Made by a program: the position numbers and the translations under genes. Under the pieces are notes generated by a model. It had not been told where the DNA came from. It did not search any database and saw nothing but the letters and a program-made list of their open reading frames with translations. From Pilatotrama ljubarskyi (taxonomy: Eukaryota > Basidiomycota > Agaricomycetes > Polyporales > Polyporaceae): a stretch of DNA of 64,000 nucleotides. Of this stretch, positions 1 to 10,688 are shown one piece after another; the first letter of the stretch is position 1, and the number at the start of each line of letters is the position of its first letter. The DNA lies in the NCBI GenBank assembly GCA_022385805.1, contig MU277672.1, positions 168,012 through 232,011 on the forward strand, read 5' to 3'.

Positions 1-1584
1 GCGAGTTGCGGGTTGCGGATTGCGGACGGACGAAGGGCGGTTCCATCTGGCAGGACTGCTCAGTATGGGCTCCTGGGCTTATGGGGCGGTGGTGGCGAGG
101 AGAGAAGCGGTCCGGTGACCTCGGGGGTTGGGGCAGCGTGCGATGTAAGCTGAGTAGGAGCGGGCTGATGCAGGTGCAAGCGTGCTGGCTGGAACCTTGT
201 TCGTGTAACGGTATCCATAGACCAGGGGGACGTATGTAGACTCCGATAGAGTTCGACGATAGTAGTGATAATGCATTTACTGTAGCGGACGGTTCATCCT
301 TCCACTGAGGGCGATTTACTACCGTGTCCTGGTTCATCAGGCCTGCGGCAGCATCGCGGAAATGCTCTTGAGACCCGCGAGCTGGCAAGCATATCCGATA
401 GAGCATCACGTAACCCGGTCATTCTCGTCGGCGTTGTCAGTTCCCAGCTCAGAGTACTTACAATGAGAAGCGTAGTAGATAGTAATGCCACCGTTTCTGT
501 GCTGGGGAGGGCACTAGTATTCTAGATCTTACAGTCTTATTCTTCCCGCGAAGCTACGGCACAGCGCTGAAACGTTGGATTTCATCCCGGTAGCAGAGAA
601 ACGACTTCTAGACTTCGACGCGAGCTGTCCGGATGCGCATACATACAGTGAGACGCGGTACTATGATGTATACGAGAGGCAAAGGATCAGGATCCCACCA
701 CAAGGTTAACCACCGCCCTGCGAGCGTAGTCACTTAAGGTGCGTGCGTGCGTATGGGAGACATCCGGGTCTTGGGGAAGGCGGGAGGGGGTAGCATAGCA
801 TACTGTAGCTAGATCCGCGCATCCTTCGTTTTCGGAACTCGAGGCCGATGGTCGATGTGCGGGGTGAACCAGGTTCGGTACAGTAATCGTCTCGTGAGCG
901 CGACGCGGTCGAACCGTCCGAGGTAGTAGACACTGTCCTTGGCCCCACTTCTTCTTGACTCCGGGAATGCCGGTTTCCTTCTATCCAGTTTCACTACCGC
1001 CGCCAATTCCTAGCAGCGACAACCCTACTTCACACCTAGCGTCAGATGGGCGAGCCCACCGCGGCGGCGGGAACCGGGCTAGCGCCGTTCCGCCCTCCGC
1101 ACCGGCTTGGCATGAATCCAGGACATCTTGGGCACCGTCGGGGTCATCTGGTTGGAGGCGATGTCGTCGGGGCACGCGGGCTTGCGCTACCAGCGGAGAG
1201 GGAGCGCGGAGAATGCCTCGAGTTGAGAATGTGTATGTACGTGACGACGATGCGGAGATGACGACGGCGACGACGGCAGCGAGAGAAGATAACGAGCGAT
1301 GGTATAAATGGACCACGGACGGGAGGTAATAAACAAAGAGACGCAAAGGGACCGACGGGCTGGGAACAATTGGGAGTAGAAACAGTGAACGGTAAAGTGA
1401 ACAGCACAAGGAAGGGGAGGGGGAGAGCGATTGGTGGTGGAAACAGGCGAGGGATACAGTGATAGAAAGGGAGGATGAGGAGCGGGTGCGCGCAAGAATG
1501 CCTTGAAGACCATACCAGAGCAGGAGAGGGATACGGAGAGAGACGCAGAGTAGGGCGGGTGGGAGAGTACTGGGCGTGAGGCGA
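1..1584. other. No supported gene (flank downstream of G gamma)
   Basis: I see no coding exon here that I can support. The open frames are short or low in complexity; the longest minus-strand frame (981-1640) is a Ser/Leu/Pro/Arg-rich translation of a purine-rich strand. The right part is probably the 3' UTR and downstream flank of the G gamma gene, which reads leftwards and stops at 1585. The left part may belong to a neighbour outside the window. Confidence 0.5.
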
Positions 1585-2176
1585 TCATTGGATGACGCAG
1601 CAGCCCTTGCCTGCGCTGCCTTGGTTCTGGTATGGATCATCTGCGCGTGGTACGGGACCCCATACTGATGGTACCTGCGTCAAGAGTCAGCATGCGGGGC
1701 GTATTAGCATGATGCGGCCGATCCGTGGCGAATCGTATCACTCGCTGTGAGAGCTGTACTAGGAGGGGAAGCACGGCGGCGTCTCATCACTACGATTTGA
1801 CCCCGCCCCGACGATGATATGTCGGAGGACTCTTCACCACGGTGAAACAGGGAGTACGCCAAAGCGGTCTGACCCTCGGACAGCTCTCACGCGAGAGACG
1901 CGGCTGATTCGCCAGGACGGTCGACCAGGCGGAGTGGGTACGTACAAGAGGGTCTTTTGTCGTTTTGCAATAGCGGATGAGACTGGCGGGGACGAGGGAG
2001 GTTAATTCTGGTCTGGAAGCTGAGTGCCCGAGCGCGACGGGAGAGACTCACCTGGCAGACGCCTCGCTGACCCTTATCCGTGGCCTCGCCAGGTCCTCTC
2101 TGAGGCGCTGATTGTGCTCCGTGAGGCGGCGGAGCTTGAGCTCTGACATGGACTGCTTGTGCGGACGGGAGTTCAT
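1585..2176 (-). CDS. Heterotrimeric G-protein gamma subunit
   Basis: Three exons (2176-2053/2052, 1982-1946, 1674-1585) join in phase to an 83-aa protein, the usual size for a fungal G gamma. Exon 1 carries the N-terminal coiled-coil segment with the core [20 protein letters not shown], followed by [11 protein letters not shown], typical of basidiomycete G gamma. Exon 2 gives the [12 protein letters not shown] stretch that contacts G beta. Exon 3 gives VPSVWGP, a DDPY motif and the C-terminus CCVIQ, a CaaX box for prenylation with a second cysteine available for palmitoylation. The protein should sit at the inner plasma membrane as a G beta-gamma dimer in pheromone or nutrient signalling. Intron 1 is 69 nt; intron 2 is unusually long (271 nt). 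The ATG at 2176 was chosen because it starts the conserved MNSRPHKQ N-terminus; in-frame codons upstream lack family similarity. Recognition rests on remembered family sequences. Confidence 0.93.
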
Positions 2177-3267
2177 GGCTGGCAACGATGCGCGGGAGAA
2201 CGGTTGCCGAGGGGCTTTCGTGCGAAGGAGAAGGGGATGACAAAGGCGACCGAAGGCGGTGCTGAAAGGTGCGCTGGCGGGCGAAAGGAACTGGACGCTG
2301 AGCTCGACGGCGAAGACGGTGAGGAGAGCCGTGTACACGACGAGGGGGACGATACTCACGGGCCAGGGGAGGATCAAAGGAGAGATGGCGGAGAGAGAAA
2401 GAGAGAGTCGCACAGCGCTGCGTCTGGCGGTGATTCTGGCTGGAATCGGCCGTCGCACGCGTCCGCGCTCGCTCTCGGCGTCTGTCCGCTTTCAGGCTGA
2501 TCCAGCTTCCAGGGCAGCCCGGCGTTCTCCCAACAAGCTCAGCTCCCGGCGACAACCACGACACACTCACTGACTGGTCTGAGCAGCTGTCATTCAGCCG
2601 TGTCAGCTCGTTTCTTGTTCGAAACAACGCACACCACACGCACTGCAGCACGGACGACCCCGGACTCGGAGGCCTCGGGGACGTTTTTGATCGTCCCCGC
2701 GCATGCCACGTGCTAGCACTCCTCCCGCCGCTTTCGGCCGGTCCCGACAACCACCGTCCTGGTCCAGTTCACGCTCATACACTTGTGGCGCGTCCTAGCC
2801 ACCACAGCACTGTTACACCCCACAATGCATGGCCTATTCGCACTTGCCCTCGGTCAGCCATCGATGGCAGCTCCTCTTGAAGCCATGCAGGCTCTCTTCC
2901 ATCAGAGGGCTCAGTACTAGCGCGAGTAACTGATGAGTTGCGACAGGCATTAGTGGCTATCAATCTTCCTAGAACGTCAAGGTTACTGGGTATAGACGTT
3001 GCTGGTGAGAACTCTGGAGCGGGGGCGAATGTATATGACTGTGTCCTACTGATGTTTTGTTTCCCGGAGTACCACGATGCAGGTGCACTTCTGACGTACG
3101 TACGTGCTATGCGCTTCAATGTTACACTCGTGCGCTAGCACGATAAGCATCGTAATGTGAGTAACTTGACCCGACTACACGAGTCAAAAGGCATTAAAGG
3201 AAAGGCAAAAGGTACAGTACGCTGTCCTGCCGCAATGCGCAAAGGTGTCCGAGCCCGACGAGCTTGC
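2177..3267. other. Intergenic; upstream region of G gamma
   Basis: The left end (2177 to about 2700) is the 5' flank of the G gamma gene on the minus strand and probably holds its promoter and 5' UTR. From there to 3267, the end of the next minus-strand gene, I see only short open frames without motifs or consistent splice sites. Confidence 0.45.
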
Positions 3268-3963
3268 CTACCAAGGGGTATAGTTCAGACATGGCGGCGG
3301 GAGTCCGTCCCAATCTCCGTAAGGCTCCGAACGCCGCGCCCGCTCCTCCTGCGAGATCCCGTTCCCGTGGTCCACTATCACACCGAGGACCTCCGCCCAC
3401 ACGTCCATCGCCCTGTCCGCGCGTTCCATCCAAGCCGCCGCTGCGGCCTCCTCATCCTCCTCTTCGGTCTTTGACGCGCTTCCACCCGTCTCCCCGCCAG
3501 GACTTTCGTGTCCGGCTGTTGACGCCTCTCCTCGTGCTTTCCGACCGCGGTCGCTGTGCTGGCGCGTCTCGAGTTCCTCGAGGTCGCGTAACTGGTCCTC
3601 CGATAGCCACGCCATGTAGTCCTCGATCACCTCCGGGTCCTCGCCGCAAACGGGCTTTTCCGCGCGTATGTGTGCAGCAATGAGGTCCTCGATCCACCAT
3701 CGAGTGCTTCCGATCAAGGCCGGTAGGTTTGAGTCAAAAACGGTGAAGCGACAGAGCCTGAGTGCGACTGCTCACCATGTGCTCCTGCTTGCCTCTGGCT
3801 CCGTCGCTGCTATAGCGAATATCTTCTCGTATGGGTCGCTGCTGCATCCAGGTGGGTGAGCGGACACACCTCGTCAGCCGCGACATCGTGCTCACTATAC
3901 CGTTAGATCAAGGTCTTGCCCCGCAGGGCCGTGGACGGCGTTTATGGGTGCGTCCGCGTTCAT
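3268..3963 (-). CDS. Hypothetical acidic protein, 190 aa
   Basis: Not recognised. Three exons (3963-3896, 3841-3776, 3706-3268) join in phase to 190 aa with short introns of 54 and 69 nt that have GTGAGC donors. Exon 1 starts MNADAPINAVHGPAGQ. The junctions rebuild SDPYEKIFAIAATEPEAS and then CTRWWIEDLIAAHIRAEKP, which read like a folded domain. The middle (SEDQLRDLEELE) is helical and acidic, followed by a Ser/Gly/Glu-rich linker with a short acidic run, then a second helical stretch (WMERADRAMDVWAEVLGVI) ending at a TAG. No signal peptide or membrane segment is visible. The upstream exons are inferred from splice phase alone; only the last exon is a long open frame. Confidence 0.6.
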
Positions 3964-5003
3964 ACTGCCAGCGTCGCGGATGAGGCGAGATAAAGGCCCT
4001 TGGAGCACAGGGGTCGTCGAAGTCCCCTATGATGGCGCGACGTCAAAGAAAGGCAAGCCAGCAGCGACGACAGGGCGCGGGAAGGAAGTCGAAGGTACGC
4101 TTTGCACGAACCCGCGCGTCCGCGCCAGAAGCCCTTTTATATGCAGGGCATGCGCGCGACTCCCGCCCGCCGTATTGTACAAAGCCCTTTTGACCGGGAC
4201 CGGGACGTCACTCCACGCGCGTGGCCCGCGAAAAGCAAAAGGGCACTCCGCCGTGCATGTCTGCATCATCATCATCGGCAACCGGGAGGAGTACTTGATC
4301 GACCCTCGGACTTCAGGAGCTGGGATCTAGATGCGAGCGGCGGTAGCGAGAGCGCGAGATACGCGCTTTTTGTGTGGTCGTGGAGGCCTCGCCGGATCTG
4401 GAGCCTGGACACGGGTGGCACCAGCGACTCGGACAGGCACCGGTGCTTCAACTCGCTGCATCTCGTCGGCGTCGCGCAGAGGATCTCCCATTGTGCGACC
4501 GTCGTGGTGATATTGCGATGGGAGTTCGAGGGGTGCGAGGGATCGGGGACGAATAGCAGCGTGGAATGCAGAGCGCCGATCATGATCGAGCGAACGGGGG
4601 CACGCAGTCGTCGCGATGCAGCTTAGAGTGCAACGCATAACATTCTGTCTTACTGCATAAGCGTATGTCTGGCATGTTACTGCCGTTCTGATGCTCTTGT
4701 GAAGAGTGTAAGATGCTGGGGTTCATTGAGTTGCACGCAGGCAGATGTCGCTCAAAGGCAATTGTTCTCCTGTGATTCGTGAAGCAGCGATGCTGGAACG
4801 TACCCCAGGCTAGCCAAGCCTTTCCGGAACACATCGCTATTGCTCGCGATCGTGGCATACACACCGTCGACGGCCGCCCTAGTCTACATACAGTTTGTCA
4901 GATGCTACCCCCTATTCCCTCTCGCACTCCCGCATGTCTATCAGTTTCTGAAGATCCGCCGCCACATCCTCCGTAGGTAGATATACAGCATGGACCTTCT
5001 TCC
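3964..5003. other. Intergenic, no supported gene
   Basis: This stretch lies between the starts of the 190-aa gene and the 3' end of tryptophan synthase. Several overlapping frames of 80-175 codons occur on both strands between 4027 and 4640, but none has a recognisable motif or a coherent splice pattern. The right end holds the 3' UTR of tryptophan synthase. Confidence 0.4.
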
Positions 5004-7685
5004 TCACTGGCTGTTCTCAGCAGGCGCCGAGCCGATGTACCAGCCGAGCCTCTCCTCCCACTTGCCAGGGAGGAGCTGCGAGATCTGCTCGACGTCCTTA
5101 TCGCCACGGCCGGACAGGCACTGAATGAGACGAAAAGCGTCAGCCGACTGTTCCAGATCTCGCACAGGGGACGGAATACGCACGATGACAACGTTCGCGT
5201 CCTTCGGGAGCGTCTTCGCCAGTGCGACACCACCCCAGATGGCGTGGGAGGACTCGAGCGCTGCGAACCCGTGAGCATCCTCCCAACGTAGAATCACGGA
5301 TGGCTACGTACCTGGGATGATGCCCTCCAGCTGGGTGAGCATCCGGAACCCACGCAGAGCCTCCTCGTCCGTGGCGACCGTGTATTCTGCACGGCCGGAG
5401 TCCTTGAGCCAGGCGTGCTCGGGGCCAACACCGGGGTAGTCGAGCCCGGCGCTGATCGAGTGCGTCTCGACGATCTGGCCGGTGGTCGACTGTAGGACGT
5501 ATGTCCGCACACCGTGGAACACACCGGCGTGACCCTTGCTGAGAGTCGCGCTATGCTTGTCGCCGCTCAGACCTGCAGGCCAAGGGCTAGTGAGCGCTGT
5601 ACGGTAGTAAAGCGGAGAGAAGGCACGCACCCTCGCCTCCAGCCTCAACACCGACAAGCCTGACGCTCTTCTCGGGAATGAAGTCGTAGAACGTCCCGAT
5701 GGCGTTGCTACCACCGCCGACGCACGCAACGACGGCATCTGGGAGCTTGCCAACCTCCGCCCGAAGCTGCTCCTTGATCTCCTGGCCAATGACGCGCTGG
5801 AAGTCGCGCACGATGGTCGGGAACGGATGAGGCCCGATGGCGGAACCGATGAGGTAGTGCGTATTCGACAGGTTCGTGACCCAGTCGCGCAATGCCTCGT
5901 TCACCGCGTCCTTGAGCGTGCACGAGCCAGAGTGGACAGGGATGACCTGCGCCCCGAGCATGCGAATGCGGAAGACGTTGAGGGCCTGTCGCCGCACGTC
6001 TTCTGCGCCCATGTAGATGATGCACTCGAGGCCGAAGCGGGCACATGCAGTGGCGGTTGCGACACCATGTTGACCTGCACCTGTCTCGGCGATGATGCGG
6101 GTCTTGCCTAGCCTCTTCGCAAGGAGGATCTGCAATTCGAGTCAGCAGCAGTCTCACGACGCTACTCCGGGGCGTTCCTCACCTGTCCGATGGCATTGTT
6201 GATCTTGTGTGAGCCAGTGTGGTTCCTTGACAAGGTCAGCAGCACGAATATAGGGAGGCTCTGGAGAAACTTACAGGTCTTCGCGCTTCAACCAAATCGT
6301 TGCGCCGCCAGCGTGCTCGGTAAGCTTCTCGGCTTTGTATAGGTTCGATGGCCGGTTCATGTAGCCGTAGAGGCTCTTCCACTCCTTCAAGAACTCGGGA
6401 TCCTTCATCGCAGCGTTGTGAGCCTCTTCGAGCTCCACCAAGCAATCCCAGAGCGCCTCGGGAACATACTGGCCTCCGAACTCGCCGAAACGCGGTGGCA
6501 GTATGCTCTTTTGTGCAGAGTCGGTCGAGATGCTGTGCTGCACGCTCGGTCGCGAGCGTGTCGACGATGCGCGGGGGGAGAGGTTCGGCCGCCTCGGCGG
6601 CTGACCCTTCAGGCTGATCTCGCGGCAGTATTCCTCAACCTTTTGAGGGACCTGGTCAGCGGGCGCGGCCTTGATGACAGAGATTATACGACTGCCGATC
6701 ACAACACCATCCGCGCCGGCGTCCGCAACGAGGTCGAAGTGGGCACGGGTCGCGACACCGAACCCAACCGCAAGGGGAAGGTCAGTGTAGTCTCGGACAC
6801 GCCCGATGAGATCTGGCAGTGCACTGTTCATAGTACCGGACACCGAGGAACCGGTCGTGCCCATCTGAAAGCGGTATCAATCGTGAGAAGAATGGCGAGT
6901 CAGAGCGGAGAAACATTGGAGGTACCTTGGAGACGATGTAGATGAATGTGTCGGCGATTGAGGCGAGGAACTCGATGCGGTGTAGGGAGGTTGAGGGAGC
7001 GATGAGGGGAACGTAAGACAGACTGTTTACATTAGTCTTGGGGTCCTGGCAGAACGAGTGCGGGGGACTCACTTCGCACCACGGCATTTGTCACGGAAGG
7101 CAACAGCCTCTTCCGGTGGCAGATCGACAATGATGAATCCATTGGCACCTGCTTCCGCCGCATCCTGGATGGCCTTCTCCTCCCCGTACGCGAGCAAGGG
7201 GTTGTAGTAACCTGATTGATGTTAGGTCATTTGCCTAGGGCCATTTCGCATTGCTGAAGGACGTACCCATCAGGAGCACCGGCGCAGTGAGTCCCTTGTT
7301 GCGTGCTTCACGGACCATACCCAGACATTGGACATAGTCGACGTTGTTCTTCAGCGCGACCTGTAAGACATCAGTGTAAAGGCGGCTGAGCGCTGGGATC
7401 CCGATTCAGGGCAGGTGCAGGACGTACAACGTTGGTCTCCTGTATCGTAGGGCCATCCGCAATCGGGTCTGAGAAGGGTACACCAAGTTCGATGATGTCT
7501 GCCCCACCCTCTTGCATCGCAAGCATGAGCGGGACGGTGTCCTCCACTCTCGGGTACCCCGCGGTCACGAAAGTGACGAGCGCAGGGCTGGTCTACGTGC
7601 GTGGTCAGTATCCTACCAGGCAAACAAATATCACAATACGCACAGAGCTGTTTTTCTCCTCGAAAACCTTTTTGATAGCCTCCAT
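5004..7685 (-). CDS. TRP5: Bifunctional tryptophan synthase (alpha-beta fusion)
   Basis: Catalyses the last two steps of tryptophan synthesis: indole-glycerol phosphate to indole (alpha half), then indole plus serine to tryptophan (beta half, PLP-dependent). Ten exons (7685-7644, 7592-7428, 7360-7267, 7211-7073, 7022-6926, 6864-6275, 6225-6183, 6129-5631, 5572-5312, 5260-5004) join in phase to 728 aa. Alpha residues about 1-260 include [16 protein letters not shown], with Glu49 and Asp60 at the classic catalytic positions. A Ser/Arg-rich linker of about 40 aa follows. The beta half starts at [12 protein letters not shown] and has the PLP lysine in HTGSHKINN (about Lys383) and the phosphate loop [10 protein letters not shown]. 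The alpha-then-beta order is the normal fungal one. It diverges from the asparaginase gene over 142 bp with Gcn4-like sites. TRP5 is the yeast name. Confidence 0.97.
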
Positions 7686-7827
7686 AGTGTATTGACGAAA
7701 GGGAGGTGAGCGGAGGAGTCAAGTGTGCACCACCAGTCATTTTATGAGAGTGGAATCCCATATCCTCGGCTAGATGACAGATCAAGATTTGGCGCCAATC
7801 TAATCTATGCGGGGCTACTGAGTCAAG
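7686..7827. promoter_or_regulatory. Shared divergent promoter with two Gcn4/Cpc1-like sites
   Basis: Only 142 bp separate the ATG of tryptophan synthase (minus, 7685) from that of the asparaginase (plus, 7828). The sequence GAGTCA (reverse TGACTC) lies at 7716-7721 and a perfect TGAGTCA at 7819-7825, two bases before the asparaginase ATG. TGA(C/G)TCA is the known binding site of the Gcn4/Cpc1 bZIP activator of amino-acid biosynthesis. The sites are seen directly; their use here is inferred. The right-hand site is so close to the ATG that it may act on the minus-strand gene or lie in a 5' UTR. Confidence 0.5.
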
Positions 7828-10556
7828 ATGGCAAGCGCTGTTGTTCGCTCACCTCGACCACTGTCTCGTCTCACCTCCGCCGCCGGCATCTCCTCAGCAG
7901 CCATGGACGTCTCGCGGTCCTCCGACGAGTCGAAGGTCCTCATAATCAACACAGGAGGCACCATCAACATGATATTCAGCCAGCAGGGATACGTCCCCGA
8001 GCCGTATTTTCTCATCGAGACCCTTCACAGCCAGCATCGCTTCCACGACCCCCTCGAGGAATCGCTCTTCTCGCATTCCTCCTCCCTCGAGGGGTACAGG
8101 CGTTGGAGTAGTAGTGGACGGAACACACCTATTGCAAGTGGTCTGGGTAGCCGCGAACCCTCTCCGAGTCGGGGCGGAACGCGCGGATACTCGTATCAAG
8201 GGCTTACACTGCCCGTCCGGTCATGCCGTCCTATAGGCATCCCGGAACACCTCGCGCCTCAGACCGAGAATGTGCTTCCGCGACAGCCTGTGTGCAAGAA
8301 GGTTTCGGAAGATGTATACGAGGCTCAACTGCCTACTCTCGTCACTCCGAGGAGCACCGGCCCGGGTGGCAACAGCAAACGGATTCGTTATGTCATTCTA
8401 GAGGTTGGTGTTTTGTCCGAAGCTATGTCGGACATACCTGGAGATGCGACCTCAGTACAGGATTTCACAGTTGCTCGAGCATATTTCTATCGTGTCCTTG
8501 CAGTCCGAGCCGCACCCTGGTCGATACGGAGTCAAACGGCTGACGGACCGTAGAGTCAATGCGAACGAGAACTGTGATTACCTGGACTAGGTCGCATCCC
8601 GAATGATAGTACTATATTATTACACGGGTCCCAGTACTTAAATGCATGTTCACAGTGGCATCCTATGCTGGATAGCAGTAACATCGAGATTCAAGGTATA
8701 CGGGTCCTTCATTTATTCGAGACAGCGCTGAATTCCTGATCATGCCCTCGTCTCCTCAGTACAGATTGGATCAGGATCGCAACGGACATTGAGTTGAATT
8801 ACTCCAACTTCGATGGATTTGTCATCCTGCACGGCACAGATACCATGTCCTACACGTCCTCCGCCCTGAGCTTCATGCTGGAAGACCTTGGAAAGACCGT
8901 GGTCGTCACCGGAGCGCAGATACCCATGTCGCAGCTCAGGAACGACGCCGTGGACAACCTCCTTGGCGCGCTGGTAATAGCAGGGCACTACATCATACCT
9001 GGTGAGGGGGATGGTCGCCGGCAGCTAGCAATGATGCTGATTATGGTGCGCACAGAATGCTGTCTGTTCTTCAATCATACTCTGTTCCGAGGCAATCGGT
9101 GCTCCAAAATGTCCTCGTACGACCTCAACGCTTTCAGCAGTCTTAACTTTCCTCCGTTGGTCAACGGTACGCACACTCTAGCTCCGGCCCGAAAACACTT
9201 CTGAGACCCTGCGCAGTCGGGATAGACATTGTCGTCAACTGGCAGAATGTCATACGGCAAACCAGTCTCAGACGCTTCCACTCTCACAAACGTACGTCTG
9301 GCACACTTGCTCATAAGTGAACCGTCTAAACGTCTAGCTTCCCACAGACATGAGCCCACATGTCGGTCAGTATGCACCCACATCGGATGCACCTCCGTAT
9401 CCTGACCGTCCGCAGCCACTCTCCGTCTCTTCCCCGGCATCACGGGCGCAACGATCCGCGCCTTCGTCGCACCTCCGACCCGAGGCGTGGTCCTCGAGAC
9501 CTTCGGCGCCGGGAACGCGCCGCAACGAGCGGATCTCGTCGCAGCCCTCAAGGAGGCGTGCGATAATGGCGTAGTCATCGTTGCCATCTCGCAGTGCGCC
9601 AAGGGCTCTGTTTCGGATGCGTACGAGACCGGCCGTAGTCTCCTCCAGGCAGGCGTCGTCCCCGGGGGTGACATGACGCCAGAGGTACGTCCTGTGTCCG
9701 CGGCGATCTTGATCTCACCCGCGGGGGAATTGTGTGGTTCCGCTGACGCCCAAGCCCTTCTTGCCTGCAGTGCGCGCTCACGAAGTTAAGCTATCTGCTC
9801 TCAAAGCCGGAGCTTTCCGCTGCGCAAGTGCGGTCGCTCATCGGGACGCCCCTCCGGGGCGAGCTCACGCTCTCGGAGAGCAAAGTGCCCCCTTCGCTTA
9901 GCCAGCCAACGGGCATCGACCAGAGCCTCGACAACATCCAGGGCGTGCTCTCCCAAGTCGTACGCCTCGCATCCGCCTCCACTACCTCTCGCGCTCCGCG
10001 TATATTGGTTTCTCAGGGCGGCGCAGACGAAGCGCGCGACCAGGCGGCTGACAAGGCGACCGCGCCGTGGAGCTGGACCGCCGCGGAGGCCGCGTCGACC
10101 GAGAGCGCGCTTTTCCCGTTCCTCGTGCACCTCGCCGTGAGCAGGGACGACACCGAAGGCATCGCGTTTTGTCTCGCTGCCGAGGCCAAGGCGGAGGTAG
10201 GCATGGCCGTCGGGGGTGGGCTCGCGAATTGCCTGGACGCGGCGTCCGGCCGAGCCCCGCTGCACATCGCGGCGCTGAATGGCGCGTTGAAGAGCGCGGA
10301 AATGCTCCTCGAGGCGGGTGCGCTCGTGCATGTGCGCGACTCCCTCGGCCACACGCCGCTGTACTACGCTGCACGCCAGGGACACGAGGACCTCGTCGAT
10401 CTGCTCGTCAAGGCTGGCGCGAATCTGGGGGGAGCGGATGTGGAAGGTGGGTTTGTTGGTCTCGCGGTCAGGAAGGCGACGCATGCGCGGGACGAGCGTG
10501 CGCTGCGCATTTGGAAGAAGGCCGGGGCAGACGTAGTGCATGTAGAGTGCGAATGA
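7828..10556 (+). CDS. L-asparaginase with C-terminal ankyrin repeats
   Basis: Hydrolyses asparagine to aspartate and ammonia. Eight exons (7828-8403, 8656-8695, 8765-9001, 9056-9166, 9217-9291, 9348-9365, 9416-9684, 9771-10556) join in phase to 703 aa. The first catalytic motif NTGGTIN is at about residue 41 and the second, HGTDTM, at about 228-233; VVTGAQIPMSQLRND and FGAGNAP are further family signatures. The C-terminal third has at least two ankyrin repeats (GRAPLHIAALNG and GHTPLYYAARQG). This is the architecture of the eukaryotic 60-kDa lysophospholipase/asparaginase group. Residues about 60-110 form a Ser/Arg/Gly-rich insertion inside the catalytic domain. Intron 1 is 252 nt and has a weak GTTGGT donor; exon 6 is only 18 nt. 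Another in-frame ATG at 7903 could be used. No clear signal peptide is visible, so it is probably cytosolic. Confidence 0.93.
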
Positions 10557-10688
10557 GCATAGAAAGGACAGCAAAATAGCGATGTGTCTGTAGAATACAT
10601 TACCCTCCCCTGTGGTGCACATATGTGTACGTACCCACAGAACCCAGCATACAATCAAGAGAAACTTGTCCCTGGTATACACAGCGGC

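Noticed and set aside
1070..1190. Exon-like minus-strand stretch after a CTCCGCTGGTAG acceptor
   Set aside because: About 35 codons with a plausible acceptor but no upstream donor in phase and no family match; it lies in the probable 3' flank of G gamma.
981..1640. 219-codon minus-strand frame rich in Ser/Leu/Pro
   Set aside because: Low complexity from a purine-rich strand, and it overlaps the last G gamma exon in another frame.
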